This document shows, piece by piece, positions 42,552 to 50,811 of a stretch of 64,000 nt of DNA; the stretch's first letter is position 1; every line of letters starts with the position of its first letter. The stretch lies in assembly GCA_035506575.1 (NCBI GenBank), contig DATJPD010000230.1, positions 1-64,000 of the forward strand. Reading direction: 5' to 3'. The notes beneath the pieces are model-generated. The model was not told the DNA's origin, made no database searches, and worked only from the letters and a program-made list of their open reading frames with translations. Both the position numbers and the translations under genes were made by a program. This stretch comes from DATJPD01 sp035506575 (lineage in GTDB: Bacteria; Pseudomonadota; Alphaproteobacteria; CACIAM-22H2).

Positions 42552-42731
42552 TTACGGCTGCGGCGGGTGGCTGCCGGTCAGGAACATGGCCATGCCGGTC
42601 AGGAGGATCACCGTCAGGATGACCACCCACTTGGCCAGCCGGTTGAAATTGCTCCACATCTCCTCCGCCTGACGCATGTCGAAATTGGCCGAGGTCGAAG
42701 CGCTGCTGCTGCCGTGAGGCGTGGTCGCCAT
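42552..42731 (-). CDS. aa3-type cytochrome c oxidase subunit IV (short)
   Basis: A 59-residue protein with a polar Ser-rich start, then DMRQAEEMWSNFNRLAKW and one membrane helix (VVILTVILLTGMAMFLTG). This is the pattern of the bacterial aa3-type oxidase subunit IV family, a single-helix accessory subunit. The oxidase core genes are not in the window. It begins 66 bases after purN on the same strand. Confidence 0.8.
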   Translation of the reverse strand: MATTPHGSSSASTSANFDMRQAEEMWSNFNRLAKWVVILTVILLTGMAMFLTGSHPPQP

Positions 42732-42796
42732 GTCCGAACTCCTAGAGGGACGGTCTGCGCGGGAACATAGCGGAGCCCGCCGCGGGTGAGAAGAGT

Positions 42797-43447
42797 TTAG
42801 ATGGCCGCGGGGTTGAGCAGAAATCCCGTGGGCGCCGCCGCCCCGTCGATGACGACGGCATCCCCGCGGACCGACGCCCGGCCCCCGGCCACCAGCGCGA
42901 GCGCCAGCGGATACGCAAGGTGCTCCGCCTCGAGCACGCGCGTGGCCAGCCGCTCTTCGTCGTCGCCCGGAAGAACCGGGACCGCCGCCTGAACGATGAT
43001 CGGGCCGGCATCCATCTCCGTGCGCACGAAGTGGACCGTGCAGCCGGTGAAGCGCACGCCGGCCGCGAGGGCGCGGGCGTGCGTGTCGAGCCCGGGAAAC
43101 GCGGGGAGGAGCGAGGGGTGGATATTGATGAGCCGATCCTTCCAGGCGTCGACAAACCGGCTGGTGAGCAGGCGCATGAAACCGGCAAGGCAGATCAGCT
43201 CGACCTCCGCCTCCTTCAGGCGGCGGTCGAGCTCGGCCTCGAATTTGTCCCGCCCCAGAAACGCCGTGTGGTCGACCACGTCGGTTGCGATCCCGGCCTC
43301 GGCCGCATGCGCGAGCCCGCCCGCGTCCGGACGATTGGAGATCACGCGCACGATGTCGGCCGGATAGTCCGCGGCAAGCGCCGCCTCGATCAGCGCCCGC
43401 ATGTTGCTGCCGCGCCCGGAGATCAGGACCGCGACTTTCTTTTTCAC
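42797..43447 (-). CDS. purN: Phosphoribosylglycinamide formyltransferase
   Basis: A 216-residue enzyme of purine synthesis that formylates GAR with 10-formyl-THF. The catalytic Asn and His are in NIHPSLLPAFPGLDTHARAL, the Asp in HFVRTEMDAGPIIVQA, and VAVLISGRGSNMRALI starts the fold. The start GTG 43447 overlaps the purM stop by four bases (GTGA), so translation is coupled. purM-purN is the usual order. Confidence 0.96.
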   Translation of the reverse strand: MKKKVAVLISGRGSNMRALIEAALAADYPADIVRVISNRPDAGGLAHAAEAGIATDVVDHTAFLGRDKFEAELDRRLKEAEVELICLAGFMRLLTSRFVDAWKDRLINIHPSLLPAFPGLDTHARALAAGVRFTGCTVHFVRTEMDAGPIIVQAAVPVLPGDDEERLATRVLEAEHLAYPLALALVAGGRASVRGDAVVIDGAAAPTGFLLNPAAI

Positions 43448-44601
43448 GACCGCCAGGTTTCGAGGCCGCTGATGGCGCAGCCGTCGCGCCCGGCGCGCGC
43501 GGCCACACGGCCGATCCGGTGGACGGTCTCGCCACCGGCCGCGAGCAGGCGCGCGGCCTCGTTGGCCTCGGCCTCGCCGGTGATCACGACCATGCCGATG
43601 CCGCAATTGAACACGCGCGCCATCTCGGAGGGCTCGACCTTCCCGGCGCGGGCGAGCCAGGCGAACACGGGGGGCAAGGTCCAGCTGCGCGCGTCGATCT
43701 CGACCGTCACCTCGTCCGGAATGACGCGCGGCACGTTGTCGACCAGGCCGCCGCCGGTGATGTGCGCCATGGCCTTGACGAGTCCTGGCTTCGTGCGCGC
43801 CGCGCGGGAGAGTGCGAGGAGGCTTTTGACATAGATGCGCGTGGGTGTGAGGAGCGCCTCTGCCAGCGTTTGGCCGGAGGAAAAAGGTGCGGGCGCCGAC
43901 CAGGCGAGGCCGCTGTCCGCGACCACGCGGCGGACCAGCGAAAAGGCGTTCGAATGCACGCCGCTCGAGGCAAGGCCGAGCACGACGTCGCCGGCGCGCA
44001 CGTGGCGGCCGTCGATGATCTCGTTGCGCTCGACCGCGCCCACCGCGAATCCGGCGAGGTCGTAGTCCTTGCCGGCGTACATGCCCGGCATCTCCGCCGT
44101 CTCGCCGCCAATGAGCGCGCATCCCGCCTGGCGGCACCCTTCGGCGATGCCGCCGACGATCGTCCGCCCGGCCGTCACGTCGAGCTTGCCGGTGGCGAAA
44201 TAGTCGAGAAAGAACAGCGGCTCGGCACCCTGCACGACGAGGTCGTTGACGCACATGGCGACCAGGTCGATGCCGACCGTGTCGTGGCGCTGCGCGTCGA
44301 TGGCGATCTTCAGCTTGGTGCCGACCCCATCCGTCGTGGCGACCAGGATGGGATCGCGGAATCCCGCCGCCTTGAGGTCGAAGAGGGCTCCGAAGCCGCC
44401 GAGCTGTGCGTCGGCGCCGATGCGCCGCGTCGATTTCGCGAGCGGCGTGATGGCTTCGACGAGCGCATCGCCGGCATCGATATCGACCCCGGCGTCCCGG
44501 TAGCGGTTGCTGGGAATGGCGGCCCCATGCGAAGTTGTTGATCGAACGCTGCGGCAACATACTTGATCCAGAACGGTTTGCAATGGCACAGGGCGCGCCA
44601 T
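43444..44601 (-). CDS. purM: Phosphoribosylformylglycinamidine cyclo-ligase; start uncertain
   Basis: The AIR synthetase of purine synthesis. YRDAGVDIDAGDALVE, TDGVGTKLKIA, GGETAEMPGMY and HITGGGLVDNVPR are diagnostic. The annotated ATG at 44601 is the outermost conventional codon, but it shares the CATG with the divergent DUF2066 start, has no ribosome-binding site and adds about 28 residues unlike the family. A good promoter (44556-44583) overlaps this part. The family N-terminus would begin at ATT 44517 (MPSNRYRDAGVDID if read as Met), giving 357 residues, a normal length. The function is certain; the start is not. Confidence 0.93.
   Translation of the reverse strand: MARPVPLQTVLDQVCCRSVRSTTSHGAAIPSNRYRDAGVDIDAGDALVEAITPLAKSTRRIGADAQLGGFGALFDLKAAGFRDPILVATTDGVGTKLKIAIDAQRHDTVGIDLVAMCVNDLVVQGAEPLFFLDYFATGKLDVTAGRTIVGGIAEGCRQAGCALIGGETAEMPGMYAGKDYDLAGFAVGAVERNEIIDGRHVRAGDVVLGLASSGVHSNAFSLVRRVVADSGLAWSAPAPFSSGQTLAEALLTPTRIYVKSLLALSRAARTKPGLVKAMAHITGGGLVDNVPRVIPDEVTVEIDARSWTLPPVFAWLARAGKVEPSEMARVFNCGIGMVVITGEAEANEAARLLAAGGETVHRIGRVAARAGRDGCAISGLETWRS
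44556..44583 (-). promoter_or_regulatory. Possible promoter of purMN
   Basis: On the minus strand TTGCAA (44578-44583), 16 bases, then TATGTT (44556-44561). Transcription would start near 44549, downstream of all conventional in-frame start codons of purM, which is the reason to suspect an ATT start. Confidence 0.4.
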
Positions 44602-45808
44602 GACGGGACGTATCATTGCTGTGCTGGTTTGCGCGGCGGCTGTGCTTTGGCCGGGCTTGGCACCTGCGCAGGCACCGCGCGGTGACACCGCCGCCTTCAC
44701 GATCCGCAACGTGCCGGTCGACCGCACGGCGGTGAGTGCTGCGGCCGCGCGCGAGGCGGCCCTCCTCGACGGCCAGCGCGCCGCCTTCCGCCGGCTGCTC
44801 GAGCGCCTCGTGCCGCAGGCGAATTACGGGCGGCTGCCGGCGCTCTCGGACGCGAGGATCAGCGATCTCGTGCAGAACTATGAGGTCCAGGGCGAGCGCA
44901 CCTCGGCCGTGCGCTACATCGCGACGCTCACCTACCGCTTCAAACCCGACGACGTGCGAACCCTGTTGCGCAATGCGAGCCTGCCGTTCGCCGAGACCTA
45001 CGCCAAGCCGTTCCTGGTCCTGCCAGTGCTAAGCCAGGAGGGCGTGGATCTGCTGTGGGACCAGCCGAACCCGTGGCGCGACGCTTGGGGCCGGCTGCCG
45101 CCCGTCGACGGCCTGGCGCCGCTCGTCCTTCCCAAGGGTGATCTTGCCGACATCAACATGATCAACGCGGCACAGGCGCACAGCGGAGACGACCAGCGGC
45201 TGACCGCCATCGCCCGCCGCTACGGCGTCTCGGGCGTGTATGTCGCCGAGGCGGAACTCGAGACGGCGGCGGATGCCCCCGCGACCCTGCACGTCTCGCT
45301 GATCGGCTATGGCGGGGCCAGCGGCGAACAGACGATCGTCGACAGCTACACGGCCAACCCCGGCGAAGACCCTGACGCCTTCCTCCAGCGGACCGCACTG
45401 GCCGTGACCAACGAGATCGAAGAGCGCTGGAAGGGCGGGCAGCTGCTGCAGTTCGACCATGAGGCGACCTTGACCGTCCTCGTGAACTACGACGACATCA
45501 GCCAGTGGGTGGGTATCAGGCGGCGCTTGGCCGACCTGGCCCTCATCCGGCGCACCGATCTTGTAAGCCTCACCCGTCGGCAGGCCATCGTCGATATCGT
45601 TTACATCGGCGACGACGGCCAGCTGCGCCTCGCTCTGGCCCAGCGCGATCTCGCCCTGGTGCCGGCAGGGCAGACGGGAGGATCGTCCGCCGACGCACAG
45701 GCGGTGCCGGTCGCCGCCGCATCCACGGGCGCACCCACCCCGCTCTGGCAGTTGACCCTGACCGGGACCACATCCAATCCGGCGCCCGCCTCCCCGGCGC
45801 GGCCTTGA
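44600..45808 (+). CDS. DUF2066 domain protein, exported
   Basis: A 402-residue protein with a cleavable signal peptide (MTGRIIAVLVCAAAVLWPGLAPAQ region, cut near residue 25). The DUF2066 core contains RTAVSAAAAREAALLDGQRAAFRRLLERL and LTYRFKPDDVRTLLRNASLPFAE patterns (given in part). The function is unknown. It is divergent from purM and directly followed, 10 bases on, by the phosphatidyltransferase gene, an arrangement common in alphaproteobacteria. Confidence 0.85.
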   Translation: MTGRIIAVLVCAAAVLWPGLAPAQAPRGDTAAFTIRNVPVDRTAVSAAAAREAALLDGQRAAFRRLLERLVPQANYGRLPALSDARISDLVQNYEVQGERTSAVRYIATLTYRFKPDDVRTLLRNASLPFAETYAKPFLVLPVLSQEGVDLLWDQPNPWRDAWGRLPPVDGLAPLVLPKGDLADINMINAAQAHSGDDQRLTAIARRYGVSGVYVAEAELETAADAPATLHVSLIGYGGASGEQTIVDSYTANPGEDPDAFLQRTALAVTNEIEERWKGGQLLQFDHEATLTVLVNYDDISQWVGIRRRLADLALIRRTDLVSLTRRQAIVDIVYIGDDGQLRLALAQRDLALVPAGQTGGSSADAQAVPVAAASTGAPTPLWQLTLTGTTSNPAPASPARP

Positions 45809-45818
45809 TGGGATTGCG

Positions 45819-46367
45819 ATGATCAGCCTGCCGAACTTCCTCAGCTTTGCGCGCCTGTTGTCCGTGCCGGTGATCGTCTGGCTCCTCATCGATCGTGCGC
45901 TCGCGGCGGCCTTCTGGCTGTTCGTCGCCGCCGGCATCACCGATGCGCTGGACGGGTTCCTGGCGAAGCGCTTCAACTCGCGGACCGAGCTTGGGTCGTA
46001 TCTCGACCCGTTGGCCGACAAAGCGCTTCTCGTCGGTGTCTACGTCACCTTGGGCTGGACCAGGGACCTGCCGGTCTGGCTCGTGATCCTGGTCGTGTTC
46101 CGGGACTTCACGATCGTCGGTGGCGCGCTGCTCGAACAGACGATCACGCAGTCGTTCAAGAGCCAGCCGATGATGCTGAGCAAGGTGAACACGGCGCTGC
46201 AGATCGCCTTGGCGGCGCTTGCGCTGGCACGGTTGGGGCTCGGCTTCGACGATTTCGGGGTGACCGCGGCCCTCGTCTATGCGGTGGCCGCGACGACCGC
46301 CGCCTCGGGGCTGGCCTATCTCGTGCATTTCACCCGTCGCCTCGGCGGGGTGGAGACCCCGCCATGA
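45819..46367 (+). CDS. CDP-alcohol phosphatidyltransferase family protein
   Basis: A 182-residue integral membrane enzyme of phospholipid synthesis. The CDP-alcohol motif D-x2-D-G-x2-A-x9-G-x3-D-x3-D is visible in DALDGFLAKRFNSRTELGSYLDPLADK (in part). It resembles phosphatidylglycerophosphate or cardiolipin synthases; the exact alcohol cannot be told. The stop overlaps the next ATG by four bases (ATGA). Confidence 0.88.
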   Translation: MISLPNFLSFARLLSVPVIVWLLIDRALAAAFWLFVAAGITDALDGFLAKRFNSRTELGSYLDPLADKALLVGVYVTLGWTRDLPVWLVILVVFRDFTIVGGALLEQTITQSFKSQPMMLSKVNTALQIALAALALARLGLGFDDFGVTAALVYAVAATTAASGLAYLVHFTRRLGGVETPP

Positions 46368-47428
46368 CGGCCGGGTGGCGGACGCTGAGCTGGCTCGGGC
46401 TGCTCCTGGTCGCGATCGGCCTGCTGTGGCTCCTGAGCCCGGTGCTGCTGCCGTTCTTCCTCGGAATGGCGATCGCGTACGTGCTGGACCCGGCCGTCGT
46501 GCGGCTCGAGAAGTGGAGCCGCAACCGGACCCTGGCCACGCTGATCATCTTGCTGGTGTTCGTGGTCGTGGTCGCGGGTGCCATGGCGCTCCTGGTGCCC
46601 GTGCTCGAGCGCCAGCTGGTCGGCCTGGTGCAGAAGCTCGTCGAGGCCTCGACCGAGGCCTACGATTGGGCGGTGCCGTATGTGCAGCGCCAGCTTCGCG
46701 AGGCGCGCGTGCCGACCTCTGCTGCGCCCAACGCCGGCGACATCGCCGGCAAGGCCGTGGCCTGGGCGGGCGGTGCCGCGGCGGGGCTGTGGAGCGGCGG
46801 GCTCGCGGTCTTCAATGTCTTGTCGCTGCTGGTCATCACGCCCATCATCACGTTCTACATCCTGCGCGATTGGCCGCGCTTCGTGGAGCGGATCGACAGC
46901 TGGCTGCCGCGCGACCATGCGCCGCTGATCCGGCGGCTCGCGCACAAGGTCGATCTCCGGCTCGCAGGCTTCGTGCGCGGCCAGGCGCTCGTCTGCCTGC
47001 TGATGGGCCTGTTCTACGCGATCGCGCTGACCGCGGCCGGCCTCAGCTACGGACTGCTGATGGGACTTCTGATTGGGCTCCTCGTCTTCATCCCGGTGCT
47101 CGGGGCGGCGATCGGCGCCGTCATCAGCCTCGCCATCGCGGCGGCCCAGTTTCACGCCTGGGTGCCTCTCGCGATCATCGCCGCGATCTTTCTCGTCGGC
47201 CAGTTCATCGAGGCCTATGTGCTGTCGCCCAAGCTGGTCGGCGAGCGGATCGGCCTTCATCCGGCGTGGCTGCTGCTGGCCCTGCTGGCGGGGGGAGCGC
47301 TGTTCGGGTTCCTCGGCCTGCTGCTGGCCGCACCGGCGGCGGCGACGATCGGGGTGCTCGCGCATTTCGCGCTCGAGCGCTATCTCGACAGCCCGCTCTA
47401 CCGCGGCCGGGGGAAGGGCGCGGCATAA
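46364..47428 (+). CDS. AI-2E / PerM family permease
   Basis: A 354-residue membrane protein with about eight helices. LLSPVLLPFFLGMAIAYVLDP, the central amphipathic region, DWPRFVERIDSWLPRDH and ILVGQFIEAYVLSPKLVGERIGLHPAW-like segments match the family (here FLVGQFIEAYVLSPKLVG). The substrate is unknown. Its stop shares one base with the hdaA start (TAATG). A PerM homologue preceding hda/hdaA is a conserved pairing. Confidence 0.9.
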   Translation: MTAGWRTLSWLGLLLVAIGLLWLLSPVLLPFFLGMAIAYVLDPAVVRLEKWSRNRTLATLIILLVFVVVVAGAMALLVPVLERQLVGLVQKLVEASTEAYDWAVPYVQRQLREARVPTSAAPNAGDIAGKAVAWAGGAAAGLWSGGLAVFNVLSLLVITPIITFYILRDWPRFVERIDSWLPRDHAPLIRRLAHKVDLRLAGFVRGQALVCLLMGLFYAIALTAAGLSYGLLMGLLIGLLVFIPVLGAAIGAVISLAIAAAQFHAWVPLAIIAAIFLVGQFIEAYVLSPKLVGERIGLHPAWLLLALLAGGALFGFLGLLLAAPAAATIGVLAHFALERYLDSPLYRGRGKGAA

Positions 47429-48135
47429 TGGCCCAGATGCTGCTCGATCTCGGCCATCGGGCGGCACTGGGGCGGGAGGATTTTCTCGTCGCACCCAGCA
47501 ACCGCGACGCGGTCGCGTGGATCGATCTCTGGCCCAATTGGCCGGCACCCGGCCTCGTGATCTACGGGCCCGAGGCCTGCGGCAAGACCCACCTCGCCGA
47601 AGTGTGGCGTGCGCGGTCGGGAGCGCGCCGGCTGACGCCGCCGGACATCGCCGGCCGCGAGGCGCCGGCGATCACGGGCGGTGCGCTGACGCTCATCGTT
47701 GAGCACGCGGACCGCTGCACCGACGAGCGCGCGCTCCTGCATCTGTTCAACTATGTCGCGGGGCAGGGGGGAACGCTCCTGCTGACCGCCCATACGCCGC
47801 CCGCCCAATGGCGCACGGCACTCGCGGATCTGCGCTCGCGCCTGACGGCCTTGCCGGCGGTCGCCGTCGGCGCCCCGGACGACGCGCTGATCCAGGCGGT
47901 CATGGTCAAGCAGTTCGCCGACCGCCAGATCCGCGTCTCGCCCGAGGTGATCGCCTATCTCGTGCCGCGGCTGGAGCGCTCGCTCGCGACCGTGCGCGCG
48001 GTCGTGGCGGCACTCGACACGGCGGCCCTCGCCGAGCGCCGCGCTGTCACCGTGCCGCTGGCGCGCCAGGTTCTCGAGCGCGTGACGGCCGGGATGCGCA
48101 GCGGCGGAGGCCCCGACGGGGAGGCCAACCGATGA
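47428..48135 (+). CDS. hdaA: DnaA regulatory inactivator homologue (HdaA)
   Basis: A 235-residue AAA+ protein related to the ATPase domain of DnaA. The P-loop is GPEACGKT (47-54); the N-terminal clamp-binding segment QMLLDLGH resembles the beta-clamp motif of Hda. Sensor regions follow (LLLTAHTPPAQW, DLRSRLTALPAV; VPRLERSLATVRAVV). With the sliding clamp it stimulates ATP hydrolysis by DnaA and restrains re-initiation. It overlaps perM by one base and the next small ORF by four. Tandem DnaA boxes lie about 265 bases after its stop. Confidence 0.9.
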   Translation: MAQMLLDLGHRAALGREDFLVAPSNRDAVAWIDLWPNWPAPGLVIYGPEACGKTHLAEVWRARSGARRLTPPDIAGREAPAITGGALTLIVEHADRCTDERALLHLFNYVAGQGGTLLLTAHTPPAQWRTALADLRSRLTALPAVAVGAPDDALIQAVMVKQFADRQIRVSPEVIAYLVPRLERSLATVRAVVAALDTAALAERRAVTVPLARQVLERVTAGMRSGGGPDGEANR

Positions 48136-48365
48136 ACGGGTTCGTCGCGATCATCCTGGTGTGCCTCAACTCCACGCCCGCCGACCGCTGTACCGAAGAG
48201 ACCGCGGCCGATGTGATGTCCACGGTCGTGCGCTCGGAGTTGCAGTGCACGATGGGCTGGCAGGAAGTCGTCGGCCGCTCGGCGCTGCGCGATGAGATCG
48301 GCAAGACCGCGTATGTGAAGACGATCTGCCGGCGCGACGGGCGCACCGACGCCAACCGCGGTTAG
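48132..48365 (+). CDS. Small exported hypothetical protein, 77 aa
   Basis: Unrecognised. The first ATG overlaps the hdaA stop (ATGA), so it is probably translated with hdaA. The N-terminus MNGFVAIILVCLNSTPADRC is short and hydrophobic, with a cysteine-rich remainder (four Cys in 77 residues), suggesting a periplasmic protein with disulfides. No function is proposed. Confidence 0.6.
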   Translation: MNGFVAIILVCLNSTPADRCTEETAADVMSTVVRSELQCTMGWQEVVGRSALRDEIGKTAYVKTICRRDGRTDANRG

Positions 48366-48381
48366 GTCTCCGAACCGTCAC

Positions 48382-48420
48382 TTATCCCGGACCTGTCCAC
48401 ACTGTGGATAACGTGGATAA
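48382..48420 (-). promoter_or_regulatory. DnaA-box cluster downstream of hdaA
   Basis: TGTGGATAA (48403-48411, the reverse complement of the perfect box TTATCCACA) is directly followed by CGTGGATAA (48412-48420, one mismatch), two abutting same-strand 9-mers. CTGTCCACA (48393-48401) faces them, making a near-continuous palindrome, and TTATCCCGG lies at 48382-48390. The cluster sits in the 213-base gap between the hdaA operon and the CYTH-CHAD gene. Confidence 0.55.
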
Positions 48421-48446
48421 GTCGAAGCGACTACCCGCATTCCGGG

Positions 48447-48486
48447 CATGTGTCAGATCAGTGTCATAAATAGTTCACATGTGTCA
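48447..48486 (+). repeat. CATGTGTCA direct repeats upstream of the CYTH-CHAD gene
   Basis: CATGTGTCA occurs at 48447-48455 and 48478-48486, with a third GTGTCA at 48461-48466. The spacings of GTGTCA (11 and 20 bases) approximate one and two helical turns. Just downstream TTGGCC (48490-48495), 18 bases, TAGATT (48514-48519) may be the promoter. The repeats are thus well placed for an activator or repressor of the polyphosphate-related gene. Confidence 0.45.
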
Positions 48487-48578
48487 CGGTTGGCCCACCG
48501 GGTAGCGATTGGCTAGATTAAGCCCCGCCCGCCGGACGGCGCTCGTGCCCGCAACCATCGACGCACTCATCCTTCGAC

Positions 48579-50123
48579 ATGACCGACGGCGATCCCCGCG
48601 AGATCGAACTCAAATTGCGCATCCCGCCGGAGGCGCTGTCGCGTCTGCGGAATCACCGGCTGTTGCGCCGCCCCGGCAAGGCGGGGCCGGTGCAGAAGCG
48701 GATGATCTCGACCTACTTCGATACGCCCGACTTCCGCCTGATGCGCGAGCAGGTGGCGCTGCGCGTGCGCAAGATCGGTCAGCGCCACATCCAGACGGTG
48801 AAGTGCGCGCCGACCGTCGAGAACGGCGTCAATTCGCGCAGCGAGTGGGAGCGCGAGGTCGCGGCCGTGAAGCCGGCGCTCAAGGGCGTCGGCAACAAGC
48901 GTTTGCGCAAGCTCCTGGGCGGCCCGAAGGTGCGCAAGCATCTGGCCCCGCAATTCGTGACCGACGTCAAGCGCGCAACCTGGCCGCTCAAGCGCAACGG
49001 CAGCCTGGTCGAGATGGCGATCGACGTCGGCGAGATCAAAAGCTCCAAGGGCCGCGTCCCCGTATGTGAGGCCGAGTTCGAGCTCAAGTCCGGCCCCATC
49101 GACGGCGTCTATGCGCTCGTCCAGGAGCTGCACAAGAGCATTCCGTTCACCCTCGAGCCGCTGTCGAAGGCCGAGCGCGGCTTTGCCCTCGTCCGGCGCA
49201 GGCCGCCCCGGGCGCAGCGCGCCCAGCCGCTGCAGCTCGATCAGGACTGCACCACGGCCGCGGCGTTCCAGCGCATCGGCAGGGCCTGCCTGCTGCACTT
49301 GCGCGCCAATGAGGCGGCGGTGCGGACGGCGAGGAACCCCGAGGGCGTTCACCAGTTCCGCGTCGCCATTCGCCGGCTGCGCTCGGCGCTGAACGCATTC
49401 CGCGACCTGCTGCCGCGCGCGGAGCGCCGGCGGATCAATTCGCAGGTGCGCTGGATCGCACAGCGCTTCGGCCACGCGCGCGACTGGGACGTGTTCAACA
49501 GCGTGCTGCTGCGCCAGGTCCGCAGCCGTGTGGGCAATGACCGCTCGCTGGTGGCGTTTGCGGCCGCCGCCAAGGCCGCACGCGCCGATGCCTACGCGGC
49601 CATCAGCGATACGATCGTCTCGCCGCGCTATACCGAGAGCCTCCTCACTCTCGAGGGATGGTGGGAAAGCGGCAGCTGGGCCGACTCCCTGGGCAAGGAC
49701 CGCGACGAGCCGGCTTGCGAATATGCGCGGCGGTCGCTGAAGAAACTGCACCGCCGGGTCGCGAAGCTCGGCGAGCATCTCGAGACCTTGACGGAGCCCG
49801 AGTTGCACGAGCTGCGCAAGCGGGCGAAGAAGCTGCGCTACGCCGCGGAGTTCTTCCGCAGCCTGTTCCCGCCCAAGGCCGCCAAGTCCTACATCAAGGC
49901 GCTCTCCGAGATGCAGGACCGGCTCGGCTCGCTGAACGACGGCGTCGCCGCCCGCCAGCTGCTGGGTGAGCTCGAGAAGCGGAACGAGAGCATGGATCCG
50001 GCGCTGCTGGCGCGCGCCACCGGCGTGATCGCGGGCTGGTGCGCCGCGCGCGTGTCCGACGACCTCAAACAGCTGCCCGCCGCGTGGGCCAAGTTCGCCG
50101 ACACCAAGCTGTTCTGGAAGTGA
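48579..50123 (+). CDS. CYTH-CHAD domain protein (triphosphatase / polyphosphate-binding)
   Basis: A 514-residue protein. The CYTH domain (1-205) has the ExExK motif at Glu8, Glu10, Lys12 and further basic/acidic strands, typical of metal-dependent inorganic triphosphatases. The CHAD domain (about 225-510) is helical and rich in conserved His/Arg/Lys (VHQFRVAIRRLRSALNAFRDLLP; FGHARDWDVF; LHELRKRAKKLRYAAEFF), known to bind polyphosphate. It is upstream of sixA-like, ppk and ppx genes, so a role in polyphosphate metabolism is likely. Confidence 0.92.
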   Translation: MTDGDPREIELKLRIPPEALSRLRNHRLLRRPGKAGPVQKRMISTYFDTPDFRLMREQVALRVRKIGQRHIQTVKCAPTVENGVNSRSEWEREVAAVKPALKGVGNKRLRKLLGGPKVRKHLAPQFVTDVKRATWPLKRNGSLVEMAIDVGEIKSSKGRVPVCEAEFELKSGPIDGVYALVQELHKSIPFTLEPLSKAERGFALVRRRPPRAQRAQPLQLDQDCTTAAAFQRIGRACLLHLRANEAAVRTARNPEGVHQFRVAIRRLRSALNAFRDLLPRAERRRINSQVRWIAQRFGHARDWDVFNSVLLRQVRSRVGNDRSLVAFAAAAKAARADAYAAISDTIVSPRYTESLLTLEGWWESGSWADSLGKDRDEPACEYARRSLKKLHRRVAKLGEHLETLTEPELHELRKRAKKLRYAAEFFRSLFPPKAAKSYIKALSEMQDRLGSLNDGVAARQLLGELEKRNESMDPALLARATGVIAGWCAARVSDDLKQLPAAWAKFADTKLFWK

Positions 50124-50149
50124 CGCGGCGACAGCCAAACGAATAAGTC

Positions 50150-50221
50150 GCGTCACCCCCGCGAAAGCGGGGTGCCAGGGTCACGAGCGCGCATCCTGGA
50201 TTCCCGCGTCCGCGGGATGAC
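50150..50221. repeat. Palindromic intergenic repeat (double hairpin), copy 1
   Basis: Two hairpins in tandem: a GAAA-loop stem around 50154-50174 (CACCCC paired with GGGGTG, one bulge) and a perfect seven-pair stem TCCCGCG / CGCGGGA at 50202-50217. They match the style of short palindromic repeats dispersed in many alphaproteobacteria. A related element occurs at 63582-63659. It lies between the CYTH-CHAD and sixA-like genes, which converge, and may end or stabilise both transcripts. Confidence 0.7.
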
Positions 50222-50772
50222 TAAGAGTCTTTCCCCACGCCGAGCTGCGCCGGCGAGATCACCTTCAAGAGCTTGATCGTGCCCGCGGGGGCATCCGGGG
50301 ACAGCGATCCCCAATCGTCGAGCTTGAGCCGGAAGCGCGCGAGGGCCGCGGTGGGGAATTTCCTGTGCAGCCGGGCGCGCGTGCCGGTGCTGGCGGCGCC
50401 GGGTGCGGCCGCGAGCTCCGCCACCAGCTCCTGCAGCCCCGGATTATGCGCGATCACCAGGGCTGAGGGGACCTCGCGCGGGATGTGGCGCAGGCGTGCC
50501 AGGAGGCTCGCCGTGTCGGCGAGATAGAGGCCGGGCTCGATCTGGATCGGCACCCGGGCGCCCAGCGCGCCATGCAGCAGCTCCAGGGTTTCGCGCGTCC
50601 GCCTGGCGGAGGAGCACAGCACGAGGCTGGGACGGAGACCTTCTTCTTCCATCCACGTGCCGATCGCCGCCGCCCCTTTACGGCCCCGCTTGTTCAGGGG
50701 CCGCGCCGCATCCTCCATGCCGGGATCGGCCCAACTGGATTTGGCATGACGCAGAAGAAATAAATCTTTCAT
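50221..50772 (-). CDS. SixA-like histidine phosphatase
   Basis: A 183-residue member of the histidine phosphatase superfamily. The phospho-accepting His is in FLLRHAKSSW, and the second histidine in VIAHNPGLQEL; CSSARRTRETLELL is typical. SixA proteins dephosphorylate phosphohistidine proteins, but other substrates exist. It is divergent from ppk across 92 bases and flanked by polyphosphate genes. Confidence 0.88.
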   Translation of the reverse strand: MKDLFLLRHAKSSWADPGMEDAARPLNKRGRKGAAAIGTWMEEEGLRPSLVLCSSARRTRETLELLHGALGARVPIQIEPGLYLADTASLLARLRHIPREVPSALVIAHNPGLQELVAELAAAPGAASTGTRARLHRKFPTAALARFRLKLDDWGSLSPDAPAGTIKLLKVISPAQLGVGKDS

Positions 50773-50811
50773 ACAGTTGCAAGATTTCTTTGAGGTAGAA
50801 TCGAGCGTTAA

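Noticed and set aside
48366..48578. Chromosome origin of replication at the DnaA boxes
   Set aside because: No AT-rich unwinding region, no dnaA, dnaN, gidA or parAB nearby; only a few boxes. A regulatory or titration site is more likely.
48567..50156. Minus-strand open frame opposite the CYTH-CHAD gene
   Set aside because: The plus-strand protein has complete CYTH and CHAD motifs; the antisense frame has none.
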